Assembly: GCF_000355695.1 (NCBI RefSeq)
Contig: NC_020891.1
Location: forward strand, 2,728,001 to 2,792,000
Direction of reading: 5' to 3'
Source: Clavibacter nebraskensis NCPPB 2581
GTDB lineage: Bacteria; Actinomycetota; Actinomycetes; Actinomycetales; Microbacteriaceae
DNA: 64,000 nucleotides
Shown: in pieces, positions 55,422 through 63,710 of the stretch
How the letters are laid out: every line of letters begins with the position of its first letter
How positions within the stretch are numbered: the stretch's first letter is position 1
The notes under the pieces: model-generated
Told to the model about the DNA's origin: nothing
Database searches by the model: none
The model's input: only the letters and a program-made list of their open reading frames with translations
Made by a program: the position numbers and the translations under genes

Positions 55422-55742
55422 ATGAGCACCGACAGCCCCACCGTCCCGACCATCCGACCCGCGGCCGCCTGGGAGGCGCCCGGCGGCATCCCCGCGCACC
55501 GGACCCTCCGGCAGGCGCCGACGTTCCTGCGCGCCCTCGGCGTCGGATCCGCGCTCCTCGCCCATGGGCTCGCCCGCGTCGACGCCGACGGATCCGCGGC
55601 CTACCTCGAGTCGTCGACCGCGCGGAACCGCGCGCTCTACCTCCGCGACGGCTTCGCCGAGCTGGGCGAGCTGACGAGCCTCGCCGGCGCGCGTCCGGTG
55701 GCGATGTGGCGGGCGGCGCGCGTGGAGGCGCCGACGGCCTGA
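55422..55742 (+). pseudogene. internally deleted GNAT acetyltransferase
   Basis: This 106-codon frame starts like a GNAT protein (TIRPAA) and then jumps to the C-terminal half: LGVGSALLAHGLARVDADG, AYLESSTARNRALYLRDGF. GNAT enzymes are normally 150-200 residues; roughly the middle 80-100 residues, including most of the acetyl-CoA loop, are missing. The remainder stays in frame. It is unlikely to be an active enzyme. Confidence 0.65.
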
Positions 55743-55766
55743 CGCCACGGCGCCCGAGCGCCTCGA

Positions 55767-56003
55767 TCAGACGGGGCAGTGCACCTGCGTGCGCGCTCCC
55801 GACCGGTCGATGTCGTGGTCCGGCATGGGCTTGCCACACATGGGGCAGAGGCGCGACTGTGGCTCGGACACCGGGTCGTCGGTGTACGGGCCGAGCGGCG
55901 GTGCGCCGAGGTAGGGGCGGAGGCGCTCGTTGAACCGCTCGATGGCCGCCCCGAAGCCGCGCTCGCGCCGCGGGCCGTCCTCCCGATCTTTACCTCGTGT
56001 CAT
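55767..56003 (-). CDS. small zinc-ribbon-like protein
   Basis: This 78-residue protein has a basic N-terminus (MTRGKDREDGPRRERG) and a C-terminal CPMCGKPMPDHDIDR segment followed by a final HCP, suggesting one zinc site. I do not recognise the family. It is divergent from the MarR-type gene, with only 45 nt between the starts, so a shared operator is likely. Confidence 0.65.
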   Translation of the reverse strand: MTRGKDREDGPRRERGFGAAIERFNERLRPYLGAPPLGPYTDDPVSEPQSRLCPMCGKPMPDHDIDRSGARTQVHCPV

Positions 56004-56048
56004 AGTATTCAGTGTACGCGGTATTTCGGCGGGCGGCGAGGAGCTGGC

Positions 56049-56519
56049 ATGGCACACGAGGGCGCGATGCGCACGGATCCCCTGGCGCTCGAGAGCCAGC
56101 TCTGCTTCGCGACCGTGCTGGCGGCGAGATCCGTCGTCGCGCTGTACCGCCCGATCCTCGAGCCGCTCGGACTCACGCATCCGCAGTACCTCGTGATGCT
56201 CGCCCTCTGGGAGCGCGACGGACGCTCGATCTCCGACCTCGGCGGCGCGCTCGCCCTCGAGCCCGCGACCATCACGCCGCTGCTCAAGCGCCTCCAGGCG
56301 GCCGGCCTCCTCGAGCGCGCCCGCAGCGCCGAGGACGAGCGCGTGGTGCGCGTCACCCTCACCGACGCCGGCCGCGCGCTCCGCAGCGAAGCCGAGCGGG
56401 TGCCGGCCCAGGTGGCCGAGCGCACGGGCATGACCCCGTCGGAGCTCAGCCGGATCCGGGATGACCTGCACGCGTTCCTCGCGCGCATCGACGCGGCGCC
56501 GGATCCCGCGGGCGCCTAG
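56049..56519 (+). CDS. MarR family regulator, OhrR-like
   Basis: This 156-residue regulator matches the OhrR branch of MarR. LESQLCFATVLAARSVVALYRPIL holds the peroxide-sensing Cys19, followed by LGLTHPQYLVMLALWE and the winged helix-turn-helix (LGGALALEPATITPLLKRLQAAGLLERARS, split by DERVVRVTLT). OhrR proteins de-repress peroxide defence when the Cys is oxidised. No ohr gene is adjacent; the divergent zinc-ribbon gene may be the target. AGGAG precedes the ATG. Confidence 0.87.
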   Translation: MAHEGAMRTDPLALESQLCFATVLAARSVVALYRPILEPLGLTHPQYLVMLALWERDGRSISDLGGALALEPATITPLLKRLQAAGLLERARSAEDERVVRVTLTDAGRALRSEAERVPAQVAERTGMTPSELSRIRDDLHAFLARIDAAPDPAGA

Positions 56520-56628
56520 CCCTGGCATCGATATCGACCGACGCAGACCAGCGGGCGACCGTTCGGCATCCGACTCCCTCACCGGGCAGAGCTCGCGCGA
56601 TCCGTGCACCGCGACGCGTGCTGGGCTC

Positions 56629-56657
56629 TCGACAGGCCGCCGAAGGGCCAGTATCCT
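56629..56657 (+). promoter_or_regulatory. promoter of the Abi-like gene
   Basis: TCGACA (56629-56634) and TATCCT (56652-56657) are exactly 17 bp apart, the best housekeeping-type promoter in this part of the window. Transcription would start near 56664, leaving a leader of about 65 nt. Confidence 0.55.
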
Positions 56658-56670
56658 CGACTATGTAGCG

Positions 56671-56706
56671 CCCCAGGACTATTCGACTCCGGTCGGACTC
56701 CTGGGG
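56671..56706 (+). promoter_or_regulatory. leader hairpin of the Abi-like gene
   Basis: CCCCAGGA and TCCTGGGG form a perfect 8-bp stem with an inner GAC-TCCG-GTC stem, lying within the predicted leader and ending about 12 nt before AAAGGAG. It could be an attenuator, an RNA target of the HEPN protein, or an operator. Confidence 0.45.
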
Positions 56707-56728
56707 CCATCGTCGTTAAAGGAGCGCG

Positions 56729-57421
56729 ATGATCGATCCCGCCACGCTCACCGCGCTCCCCGCTCTGCTGAGCGCGCCGAGGTTCGCCCGCTACCGAGAC
56801 CGCTATTCGGGCGACGACGGGCTCGGTCTCCGGCTGTACGCCTGGAACACGGAGCTAACGGCGGCATGCTGGGGTCCTGTCAGCGTGGTCGAGGTCGTGG
56901 TCCGGAACAGCATCCATGACGCGATGCGACGAGACAGGCGCGACGACTGGTGGGAGGAGCCGCATGTGCGGCTCCTGGACCGTGAGCGCTTCACCATCTC
57001 CGACACGATCGCGAAACTACGTCGACGGGGCATCGATGAACCGACACCGGGACAGGTCGTGGCGGCGACGAGCTTCGGTCTGTGGGTGGGCCTGACCGAC
57101 GCCGGACTCCCTCGTGACCCGCTGCTCAGCTACGAGACCGCGCTCTGGCAGCCGCGCATCCAGCGGGCGTTCCCCCACCTCGGTCAGGTGAGGCGGAAGG
57201 AGCTGTACCGCAAGCTCGACGGCGTCCGCATCTTCCGCAACCGGCTCGCCCATCACGAGCCCGTCTATGCAGCCCCGATCACGCGCATCCTCGCGGACAT
57301 GATCGACATCGCGGGGTACGTGCACCCGGATGCGGCTGCCCTCATCGTGGGCGCTGGACGCGTCGAGTCGACCATCGCGCGCATGCGGGCAGCCGTCGGC
57401 TCGGGTGAGTGCTGCATCTGA
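56729..57421 (+). CDS. Abi family HEPN protein (abortive infection-like)
   Basis: The 230-residue protein matches the Abi_2-like family of predicted HEPN RNases. RLYAWNTELTAACWGPVSVVEVVVRNS is the usual N-terminal helix pair, and the HEPN active-site motif is R170-N171-R-L-A-H175, followed by HEPVY. Such proteins cleave RNA during phage infection and arrest growth. No dedicated antitoxin gene is adjacent, as is common for Abi_2 types. AAAGGAG precedes the ATG by 4 nt. Base composition is slightly lower in GC than that of the neighbours. Confidence 0.82.
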   Translation: MIDPATLTALPALLSAPRFARYRDRYSGDDGLGLRLYAWNTELTAACWGPVSVVEVVVRNSIHDAMRRDRRDDWWEEPHVRLLDRERFTISDTIAKLRRRGIDEPTPGQVVAATSFGLWVGLTDAGLPRDPLLSYETALWQPRIQRAFPHLGQVRRKELYRKLDGVRIFRNRLAHHEPVYAAPITRILADMIDIAGYVHPDAAALIVGAGRVESTIARMRAAVGSGECCI

Positions 57422-57486
57422 CCCGCGGGCGTGACGGTTCCCCGCCAGCGGCGGTCGCCGCGGCAGAGCGGGGGGACGATGGATCC

Positions 57487-58332
57487 ATGACCCTCCGCGC
57501 CGATGACACCCTCCAGGACGGACGGGCGCTCGTCGGCCCGGTCGACGCCCCCGAGCTGCACGTGATGACGTACAACCTCCGGCGCCTGTTCCGCCGGTAC
57601 CGGCCGGGCAGCCCCGACCGCTGGGCGGATCGCGAGCCGCTCATCGCCGAGCTGCTCCGGCGCGAGCAGCCGGCGCTCCTCGGCACGCAGGAGGCGATGC
57701 CCACGCAGGGCCGCGCGCTGTCGCACGCGCTCGGGCGGCACTACCGGCGGATCGGGCACGGCCGCAACGCCGACGGCCACGGCGAGGGCTGCCCCACCTT
57801 CTACGACACGCGCCGCCTCGAGCTCACGAGCTGGCGCCAGGTCGCGCTCTCGGACACGCCCGCGGTCGCCGGCTCCCGCAGCTGGGGCAACATGGTGCCG
57901 CGGATCGCCGTGGTCGCCGACTTCACGGATCGCGCCACCGGTCTGCCGCTGCGCCACGTGAACACGCACTTCGACCACCTCTCCCGGCGGTCGCGCGAGG
58001 AGTCCGCGCGGATGATGCTCGGGATCGTCGCCGAGGTGCAGGTGCCCACGATCGTCGCGGGCGACACCAACGCGGGCGTCGACACGGAGCCGCACCGGCT
58101 GCTGATCGAGTCGGGCGCGCTCGTCGACGCCTGGCCCGCCGCGCGCGAGCGGCTCACGCCCGAGTGGGGCACGTGGTCGAACTACAAGGCGCCAAAGCGC
58201 ACGACCCGCCGCATCGACTGGATGCTCGTCACGCCCGACGTCGAGGTGGAGCGCGTGGGCATCAACACCACGCGCATCGGCGGCCGCGCGCCGAGCGACC
58301 ACGAGGCGCTGCAGGCGGTGGTGCGGTGCTGA
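57487..58332 (+). CDS. endonuclease/exonuclease/phosphatase-family protein
   Basis: This 281-residue protein has the EEP fold: MTYNLRRLF (Asn), LLGTQEAMP (Glu metal ligand), NTHFDHLSRRSREESARMM, VAGDTNAG (Asp/Asn) and the final PSDHEAL (Asp-His pair). The family includes phosphodiesterases, nucleases and sphingomyelinases; there is no signal peptide, so a cytosolic phosphodiesterase is likely. It overlaps the next gene by 7 nt. Confidence 0.9.
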   Translation: MTLRADDTLQDGRALVGPVDAPELHVMTYNLRRLFRRYRPGSPDRWADREPLIAELLRREQPALLGTQEAMPTQGRALSHALGRHYRRIGHGRNADGHGEGCPTFYDTRRLELTSWRQVALSDTPAVAGSRSWGNMVPRIAVVADFTDRATGLPLRHVNTHFDHLSRRSREESARMMLGIVAEVQVPTIVAGDTNAGVDTEPHRLLIESGALVDAWPAARERLTPEWGTWSNYKAPKRTTRRIDWMLVTPDVEVERVGINTTRIGGRAPSDHEALQAVVRC

Positions 58333-58985
58333 CGGATCCGACCGGGGCGACCCCGCCGGACGCGCCGGCCGCACCCGCGGACGTCGCGGCCTTCGCCGGG
58401 CTGGCCGGGCTCACCTTCCTGCAGCCGCCGCGCGGGATCACGGCGGTCCTCGCCGACGTCGTCCGCGTGATCGGGCTCCTCACGTTCCTCTTCTCCGTGT
58501 TCGCGTGGACGGGCACGACGTCGGCGATGTTCGCGCTCGCGCTGCTCGGGCTCGTGGCTCCGCGGGGTCTCGGGGCGCGGCCGGGGCTGGATCTCGGGAT
58601 CGGGATCACCACGCTCGTCTCGGCCGCGAGCAACCGGCTCGACCTCTACGAGACGCTGCCGTGGTGGGACATCCCCGCGCACCTCATCACGACGGCGGCG
58701 CTCGCCGCGCTCGTGATCCTGCTCGCCGACCGCGCGGGCGTCGTGGTCGACCGGCGGCCGCTGCCCCTCGGGTTCCTCGCGCTCACGGTGGGCCTCGCGC
58801 TCTCGGCGCTGTGGGAGCTCGGCGAGTGGGCGGGGCAGGCGTGGCTGGATCCGGAGATCCTCACCGGGTACTCGGACACCATCGGCGACATGGCGGTCGG
58901 CGGGCTGGGGGCGCTGCTCATCGCGCCGCTCATGCCGATGCTGCTGGCGCGGTCGCGGTGGATCTCGGAGGCGCCCCGGCGCTGA
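58326..58985 (+). CDS. integral membrane protein, YjdF/DUF2238-like
   Basis: This 219-residue protein has about five membrane helices. The pattern YETLPWWDIPAHLITTAAL, then ALWELGEWAGQ and SDTIGDMAVGGLGALL, resembles YjdF-type (DUF2238) proteins, in which Asp, His, Glu and Asp-Thr-x-x-Asp residues line a putative site. The function is unknown. GTG at 58326 overlaps the upstream gene, so they are coupled. Confidence 0.65.
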   Translation: MLTDPTGATPPDAPAAPADVAAFAGLAGLTFLQPPRGITAVLADVVRVIGLLTFLFSVFAWTGTTSAMFALALLGLVAPRGLGARPGLDLGIGITTLVSAASNRLDLYETLPWWDIPAHLITTAALAALVILLADRAGVVVDRRPLPLGFLALTVGLALSALWELGEWAGQAWLDPEILTGYSDTIGDMAVGGLGALLIAPLMPMLLARSRWISEAPRR

Positions 58986-59096
58986 CGGCGCGCGCGGCGC
59001 CACCGCCGCGCCCCCGTGGTCGCGCCCCCGCCCGAGGGCGCTGCTCTCTCCGCGTCGGAGAAGTCTGACGGCCCGAGGAGAAGTGCTCCGGGCGGG

Positions 59097-59122
59097 GTTT
59101 GGCTCGAGGAGCAGCCGGGTAC
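59097..59122 (+). promoter_or_regulatory. SigB/SigF-type promoter of the heptose operon
   Basis: GTTT (59097-59100) and GGGTAC (59117-59122) are separated by 16 bp, fitting the actinobacterial SigB/SigF consensus GTTT-N14-17-GGGTAY. The expected start point, 7-10 nt after GGGTAC, falls at or next to the ATG at 59132, so the message would be leaderless. No Shine-Dalgarno precedes the ATG. Confidence 0.6.
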
Positions 59123-59131
59123 TGGCCGGTC

Positions 59132-60715
59132 ATGCGCTCGCCCGGGAACGACCTCGAGGCCGTCCTGTTCGACCGGGACGGGACGCTCGTCGTCGACGTG
59201 CCGTACAACGGCGATCCCGCCCTCGTCGCGCTCATGCCCGGCGCCCGCGAGGCCGTCGACGCCGTGCGCGCCGCGGGCCTCCGCGTCGGGATGGTGACCA
59301 ACCAGTCCGGCATCGCGCGCGGCCTCATCACGCGCGCGCAGGCCGACGCCGTCAACGCGCGCGTGCAGGAGCTGCTCGGCGCGTTCGACCTCGTGCTGCT
59401 GTGCCCGCACGGATCCGACGACGGCTGCGACTGCCGCAAGCCGCGGCCCGGCATGGTGCTCGAGGCCTGCCGGACGTGGGGCGTGGATCCGTCGCGCGTC
59501 GCCGTCGTGGGCGACATCGCCGCCGACATGGGCGCCGCCCGGGCCGCGGGCGCGCGCGGCGTGCTCGTGCCGACGCCCGTCACGCGCGAGGAGGAGGTGG
59601 CCGAGGCGGAGCTGGTGGCCCCGACGATCCTCGACGCGGTGCACCTCCTCATCCACGACCCGGCGCCCCGCCGCGTGCTCGTCGTGCGACTCGACTCGGT
59701 GGGCGACGTGCTGATCTCCGGCCCCGCCGTGCGCGCCGTCGCGGCCTCGTCGGCCGTCGAGGTCCACCTGCTCTGTGGCCCGCGCGGCGCGTCCGCCGGT
59801 CGACTGCTGCCCGGCGTCCACGCGGTGCACGTGTGGGAAGCGCCATGGATCTCCTCCCCCGCGCCCGCCGCCGACGCCGCCTCGGTCGACGCCCTGCACG
59901 CGATCCTCGCGGAGGTCGACGCGGACGAGGCCGTCATCCTCACGTCCTTCCACCAGTCGCCGCTCCCGCTCGCGCTGCTGCTGCGGCTCGCGGGCGTCGG
60001 CCGGATCACGGGCGCCAGCGTCGACTACGCCGGCTCCCTCCTCGACGTGCGCCTCAAGCCCGGCGAGGACCTCGACGAGGACCAGCCCGAGCCCGAGCGC
60101 GCCCGCGCGATCGCCGCCGCGGCCGGCCACGCGCTGCCCGCGGACGACGACGGTCGCCTCGCCGTCCTACCGGCCGAGCTGTCGTCCGACGTGGCGGCGC
60201 TCCTCCCCGACGGCCCGTTCGCGCTCGTCCACCCGGGCGCCGCGGTCGGCGCGCGCTCCTATCCGGCCGACCAGCACCGCGACGCCGTGGCGCTCCTGGC
60301 CGAGCGCGGGATCCCCGTGGTCGTCACGGGCGGCCCCGACGAGCGGGACCTCACGGCGCACGTCGCCGGATCCGCCGGCCTCGACCTCGGCGGCCGCACC
60401 GACCTCGCCGGCCTCGGCGCGCTCATGCGCCGCGCGGCCGTGCTCGTGAGCGGCAACACCGGCCCCGCGCACCTCGCCGCCGCCGTGGGGCTGCCCGTCG
60501 TCAGCCTGTTCTCGCCCGTCGTGCCGCCGATCCGCTGGGCGCCGTACCGCGTGCCCGTGATCCTCCTCGGCGACCAGGACGCGGCCTGCAAGCTGAGCCG
60601 CGCGCGTGACTGCCCGATCCCGGGCCACCCGTGCCTCGCGGGCGTCTCGCCGGCCGAGGTCGCCGACGCGGTGGAACGGCTGATGGCGACGAGCCGCACG
60701 GAGGTGCCCGCATGA
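59132..60715 (+). CDS. fusion of GmhB-type heptose bisphosphate phosphatase and GT9 glycosyltransferase
   Basis: This 527-residue fusion joins two activities. Residues 1-170 are a HAD phosphatase of the GmhB type: DRD at 14-16, TNQSG at 56-60 and the GmhB zinc site C91-P-H93 with C99-D-C101, then RKPRPG. Residues 185-520 are a GT9 (heptosyltransferase) domain: RVLVVRLDSVGDVLISGPAVRAV, ALVHPGAAVGARSYP and SGNTGPAHLAAAVGLPVVSLF (each in parts). It would dephosphorylate heptose 1,7-bisphosphate and transfer heptose. It is first in an operon; its stop overlaps the next start (ATGA). Confidence 0.9.
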   Translation: MRSPGNDLEAVLFDRDGTLVVDVPYNGDPALVALMPGAREAVDAVRAAGLRVGMVTNQSGIARGLITRAQADAVNARVQELLGAFDLVLLCPHGSDDGCDCRKPRPGMVLEACRTWGVDPSRVAVVGDIAADMGAARAAGARGVLVPTPVTREEEVAEAELVAPTILDAVHLLIHDPAPRRVLVVRLDSVGDVLISGPAVRAVAASSAVEVHLLCGPRGASAGRLLPGVHAVHVWEAPWISSPAPAADAASVDALHAILAEVDADEAVILTSFHQSPLPLALLLRLAGVGRITGASVDYAGSLLDVRLKPGEDLDEDQPEPERARAIAAAAGHALPADDDGRLAVLPAELSSDVAALLPDGPFALVHPGAAVGARSYPADQHRDAVALLAERGIPVVVTGGPDERDLTAHVAGSAGLDLGGRTDLAGLGALMRRAAVLVSGNTGPAHLAAAVGLPVVSLFSPVVPPIRWAPYRVPVILLGDQDAACKLSRARDCPIPGHPCLAGVSPAEVADAVERLMATSRTEVPA

Positions 60716-61764
60716 GGATCCTGATGTGGCACGTCCACGGCGGCTGGACCGACTCGTTCGTGCTCGGATCCCACGAGATCCTGTTCCCCACCACGCCCGC
60801 CCGCGACGCGTGGGGCCTCGGCCGCGGCGGCCGCGCGTGGCCCGCGAGCGCCCGCGAGGTGGATCCGTCGTCCCTGCACGAGACGCACGTCGACCTCGTG
60901 CTCCTCCAGCGCGTCCCGGAGATCGAGGAGGCGGAGCGACTGCTCGGCCGCCGCCTCGGATCCGACGTGCCCGCCGTCTTCCTCGAGCACAACACCCCGC
61001 GCGGCGCCCCGACCGAGACCGTGCACGCGCTCGCCGGCCGTGACGACATCCCCGTGATCCACGTCACGCGCTTCAACGCGCTCATGTGGGACACCGGCAT
61101 CGCGCCGACCACGGTCGTCGAGCACGGAGTGCCCGACCCGGGCGCGCTCTACACGGGCGAGTCCGCGTCGTTCGGCGCGGTGATCAACGAGCCCGTGCGC
61201 CGCGGCCGCATCACCGGCACCGACCTGCTGCCCGCGTTCGCGGAGGTCGCGCCCGTCGAGGTGTTCGGCATGGGCACGGACCTCCTGCCCGGCGCGTTCC
61301 CCGACCTCGGCGCGCGCCTCGTGCCGCGCGGCGACCTGCCGACCGCGCGCATGCACCCCGAGCTCGCGATGCTCCGCGCCTACGTCCACCCGCACCGCTG
61401 GACCTCGCTCGGCCTGTCGCTGCTCGAGGCGATGCACATGGCGATGCCCGTGCTGGTGCTCGACGCGACCGAGGCGTCGCGCGCGGTGCCGCCGGACGCG
61501 GGCGCGATCTCGTCCGACCCCGCCGACCTCGTGCGCGTCGCCCGCCTGCTCCTCGAGGATCCCGACGAGGCCGCCCGCCGCGGCCGCGTCGCCCGCGAGG
61601 CCGCGCTCGCCCGCTACTCGCTCGGCCGCTTCCTGCACGACATGGACGCCGTGCTGCACGACGCCGTGGACGCGACCGCCGGGCGTCGCGCCCGACGCGC
61701 GCCCGCCGGATCCACCCCCACGCACTCCCCGCACCACCCGCTCGACGAGAGGACGACACGATGA
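60712..61764 (+). CDS. GT4-like glycosyltransferase
   Basis: The 350-residue protein has a GT-B fold of the GT4 type. ILMWHVHGGW opens it; VFLEHNTPRG and VIHVTRFNALMWDT follow, and the sugar-nucleotide site is HPHRWTSLGLSLLEAMHMAMPVLVLDATE with its Glu, then DAGAISSDP. It probably adds a sugar to the same glycan as its neighbours. Both ends overlap neighbouring genes in ATGA junctions, which keeps production in step. Confidence 0.82.
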   Translation: MRILMWHVHGGWTDSFVLGSHEILFPTTPARDAWGLGRGGRAWPASAREVDPSSLHETHVDLVLLQRVPEIEEAERLLGRRLGSDVPAVFLEHNTPRGAPTETVHALAGRDDIPVIHVTRFNALMWDTGIAPTTVVEHGVPDPGALYTGESASFGAVINEPVRRGRITGTDLLPAFAEVAPVEVFGMGTDLLPGAFPDLGARLVPRGDLPTARMHPELAMLRAYVHPHRWTSLGLSLLEAMHMAMPVLVLDATEASRAVPPDAGAISSDPADLVRVARLLLEDPDEAARRGRVAREAALARYSLGRFLHDMDAVLHDAVDATAGRRARRAPAGSTPTHSPHHPLDERTTR

Positions 61765-63710
61765 GGATCGCGATGATCTCGGAGCACGCCAGCCCGCTGG
61801 CGACGCTCGGCGGCGTGGACGCCGGCGGCCAGAACGTGCACGTCGCGGCGCTGTCCGCGGCGCTCGCGGAGGAGGGCCACACCGTCACCGTCTACACGCG
61901 CCGGGACGACGAGGCGCTGCCGGCCCGCGTCGCCTTCGCGCCCGGCGTGGAGGTCGTGCACCTCGACGCCGGACCCGCGCGCGCCGTCCCCAAGGACGAG
62001 CTGCTGCCGCACATGGGCGAGCTCGCCGACGGCCTCCTCGCCGACTGGCGCACCGCCCGGCCCGACGTGGTGCACAGCCACTTCTGGATGTCCGGGGTCG
62101 CCGCGCTCGACGCCGCCGCGCGCCTCGCGTCCTCCCCCGTGGGCGCCGCCGCGGCCCCGCCGGTGCTGCACACCTTCCACGCGCTCGGATCCGTGAAGCG
62201 CCGCCACCTCGGCGCCGAGGACACCAGCCCCGCCGCGCGCGCCGAGCTCGAGCCCGGGGTCGGCCGCCGCGCCGACGCCGTCATCGCCACCTGCTCCGAC
62301 GAGGCCGCCGAGCTCGTGCGCGCGGGCGTCGACGCGGCCCGCATCACGGTGATCCCGTGCGGCGTCGACATCGAGCACTTCACGCCGCGCGCGGACGACG
62401 ACGATGCCGCCGGCCCGATGCGCGTCATGGTCGTCGGCCGCCTGGTGCCGCGCAAGGGCGTCGACCTCGCGATCGAGGCCGTCGGGATCCTCGCCCGCCG
62501 CGGCCACCGCGACGTCGAGCTGGTCGTCGTCGGCGGATCCGGCGACGCCGCGAGCGGAGCCGACGACCCCGAGGCCCGCCGACTCATGGACGCCGCCCGC
62601 GCCGCCGGGGTCGCCGACCGCGTGCGCCTGCACGGCCGCGTCTCCCAGGCCGACATGCCCGCCGTGATGCGCACCGCCGACGTCGTGGTGTGCGCGCCCT
62701 GGTACGAGCCGTTCGGCATCGTCCCGCTCGAGGCGATGGCCTCCGGCGTGCCCGTCGTCGCGTCCGCGGTCGGCGGCCTCACCGACAGCGTGGTCGACGG
62801 CGTGACGGGGATCCTCGTACCGCCGCGCGACCCCGCCGCCATCGCCGACGCCCTCGGGGAGCTCCGCGCGGATCCCGCCCGCCGCCGCCGCCTCGGCCGC
62901 GCCGGCCGCGCCCGCATGGAGCACGGCTACGCGTGGTCGACGGTCGCCGCGCGCACCGCCGAGGCGTACCGGGCCGCGATCCAGGCCGCCGCCCCCGACG
63001 ACCTCCCCGCCGACCCGACCGTGGTCGACGCCCACCTCGACGCGCTCGCCCCCGTGCTCGCCGACCTCCGCACGCACGCGCCGCGCCTCACCGCGTGGGG
63101 CCGCGAGATGGCCGACCGCCTCAGCCACGGCGCGCGCCTCATCGCAGCCGGCAACGGCGGATCCGCGGCCGAGGCCCAGCACCTCACGAGCGAGCTGGTG
63201 GGCCGCTTCGATGGCGACCGCCGCCCGTTCTCGGCCATCGCGCTGCACTCGGAGTCGTCCGCGGTCACGGCCATCGGCAACGACTACGGCTTCGACGAGG
63301 TCTTCGCCCGGCAGGTGCACGCGCACGCGAGATCCGGCGACATCGTCGTGCTGCTCTCCACGAGCGGCCGCAGCGAGAACCTCCTCCGGGCCGCGGCCGC
63401 CGCGCGCGCCGCCGGTGCGACGACCTGGGCGATGACGGGCCCCGGCCCGAACCCGCTCGTGGAGGCGTGCGACGAGTCCCTAGCGCTCGACGGGCCGTCG
63501 GCCAACGTGCAGGAGGCGCAGCTCGTCGCCGTGCACGCGATCTGCCGATCGTTCGAGAGCCGGCTGCAGGCGAACGACCGGGCCGCCGCCCGCGCGTCCG
63601 CGACGACGGCCGCCGCGACCCTGTCGGCCTCGGCCGCCGCATCCGCGTCCGTCCCCGTGACCGTCGCGCCCGCGTCCACCACGACCGCGCCCGCGGAGGT
63701 GCCGGCATGA
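61761..63710 (+). CDS. fusion of GT4 glycosyltransferase and GmhA-type sedoheptulose 7-phosphate isomerase
   Basis: This 649-residue fusion has an N-terminal GT4 transferase (residues 1-410: GGVDAGGQNVHVAALS, VVGRLVPRKGVDLAIEA, PWYEPFGIVPLEAMASG). The SIS domain covers about 420-600 and has the GmhA signature AAGNGGSAAEAQHLTSELVG, then LLSTSGRSENLL and a QEAQLVAVHAIC helix with metal-binding His. GmhA makes D-glycero-D-manno-heptose 7-phosphate, the first step of the pathway. A low-complexity Ala/Ser/Thr/Pro tail follows. ATGA overlaps link it to both neighbours. Confidence 0.9.
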   Translation: MRIAMISEHASPLATLGGVDAGGQNVHVAALSAALAEEGHTVTVYTRRDDEALPARVAFAPGVEVVHLDAGPARAVPKDELLPHMGELADGLLADWRTARPDVVHSHFWMSGVAALDAAARLASSPVGAAAAPPVLHTFHALGSVKRRHLGAEDTSPAARAELEPGVGRRADAVIATCSDEAAELVRAGVDAARITVIPCGVDIEHFTPRADDDDAAGPMRVMVVGRLVPRKGVDLAIEAVGILARRGHRDVELVVVGGSGDAASGADDPEARRLMDAARAAGVADRVRLHGRVSQADMPAVMRTADVVVCAPWYEPFGIVPLEAMASGVPVVASAVGGLTDSVVDGVTGILVPPRDPAAIADALGELRADPARRRRLGRAGRARMEHGYAWSTVAARTAEAYRAAIQAAAPDDLPADPTVVDAHLDALAPVLADLRTHAPRLTAWGREMADRLSHGARLIAAGNGGSAAEAQHLTSELVGRFDGDRRPFSAIALHSESSAVTAIGNDYGFDEVFARQVHAHARSGDIVVLLSTSGRSENLLRAAAAARAAGATTWAMTGPGPNPLVEACDESLALDGPSANVQEAQLVAVHAICRSFESRLQANDRAAARASATTAAATLSASAAASASVPVTVAPASTTTAPAEVPA

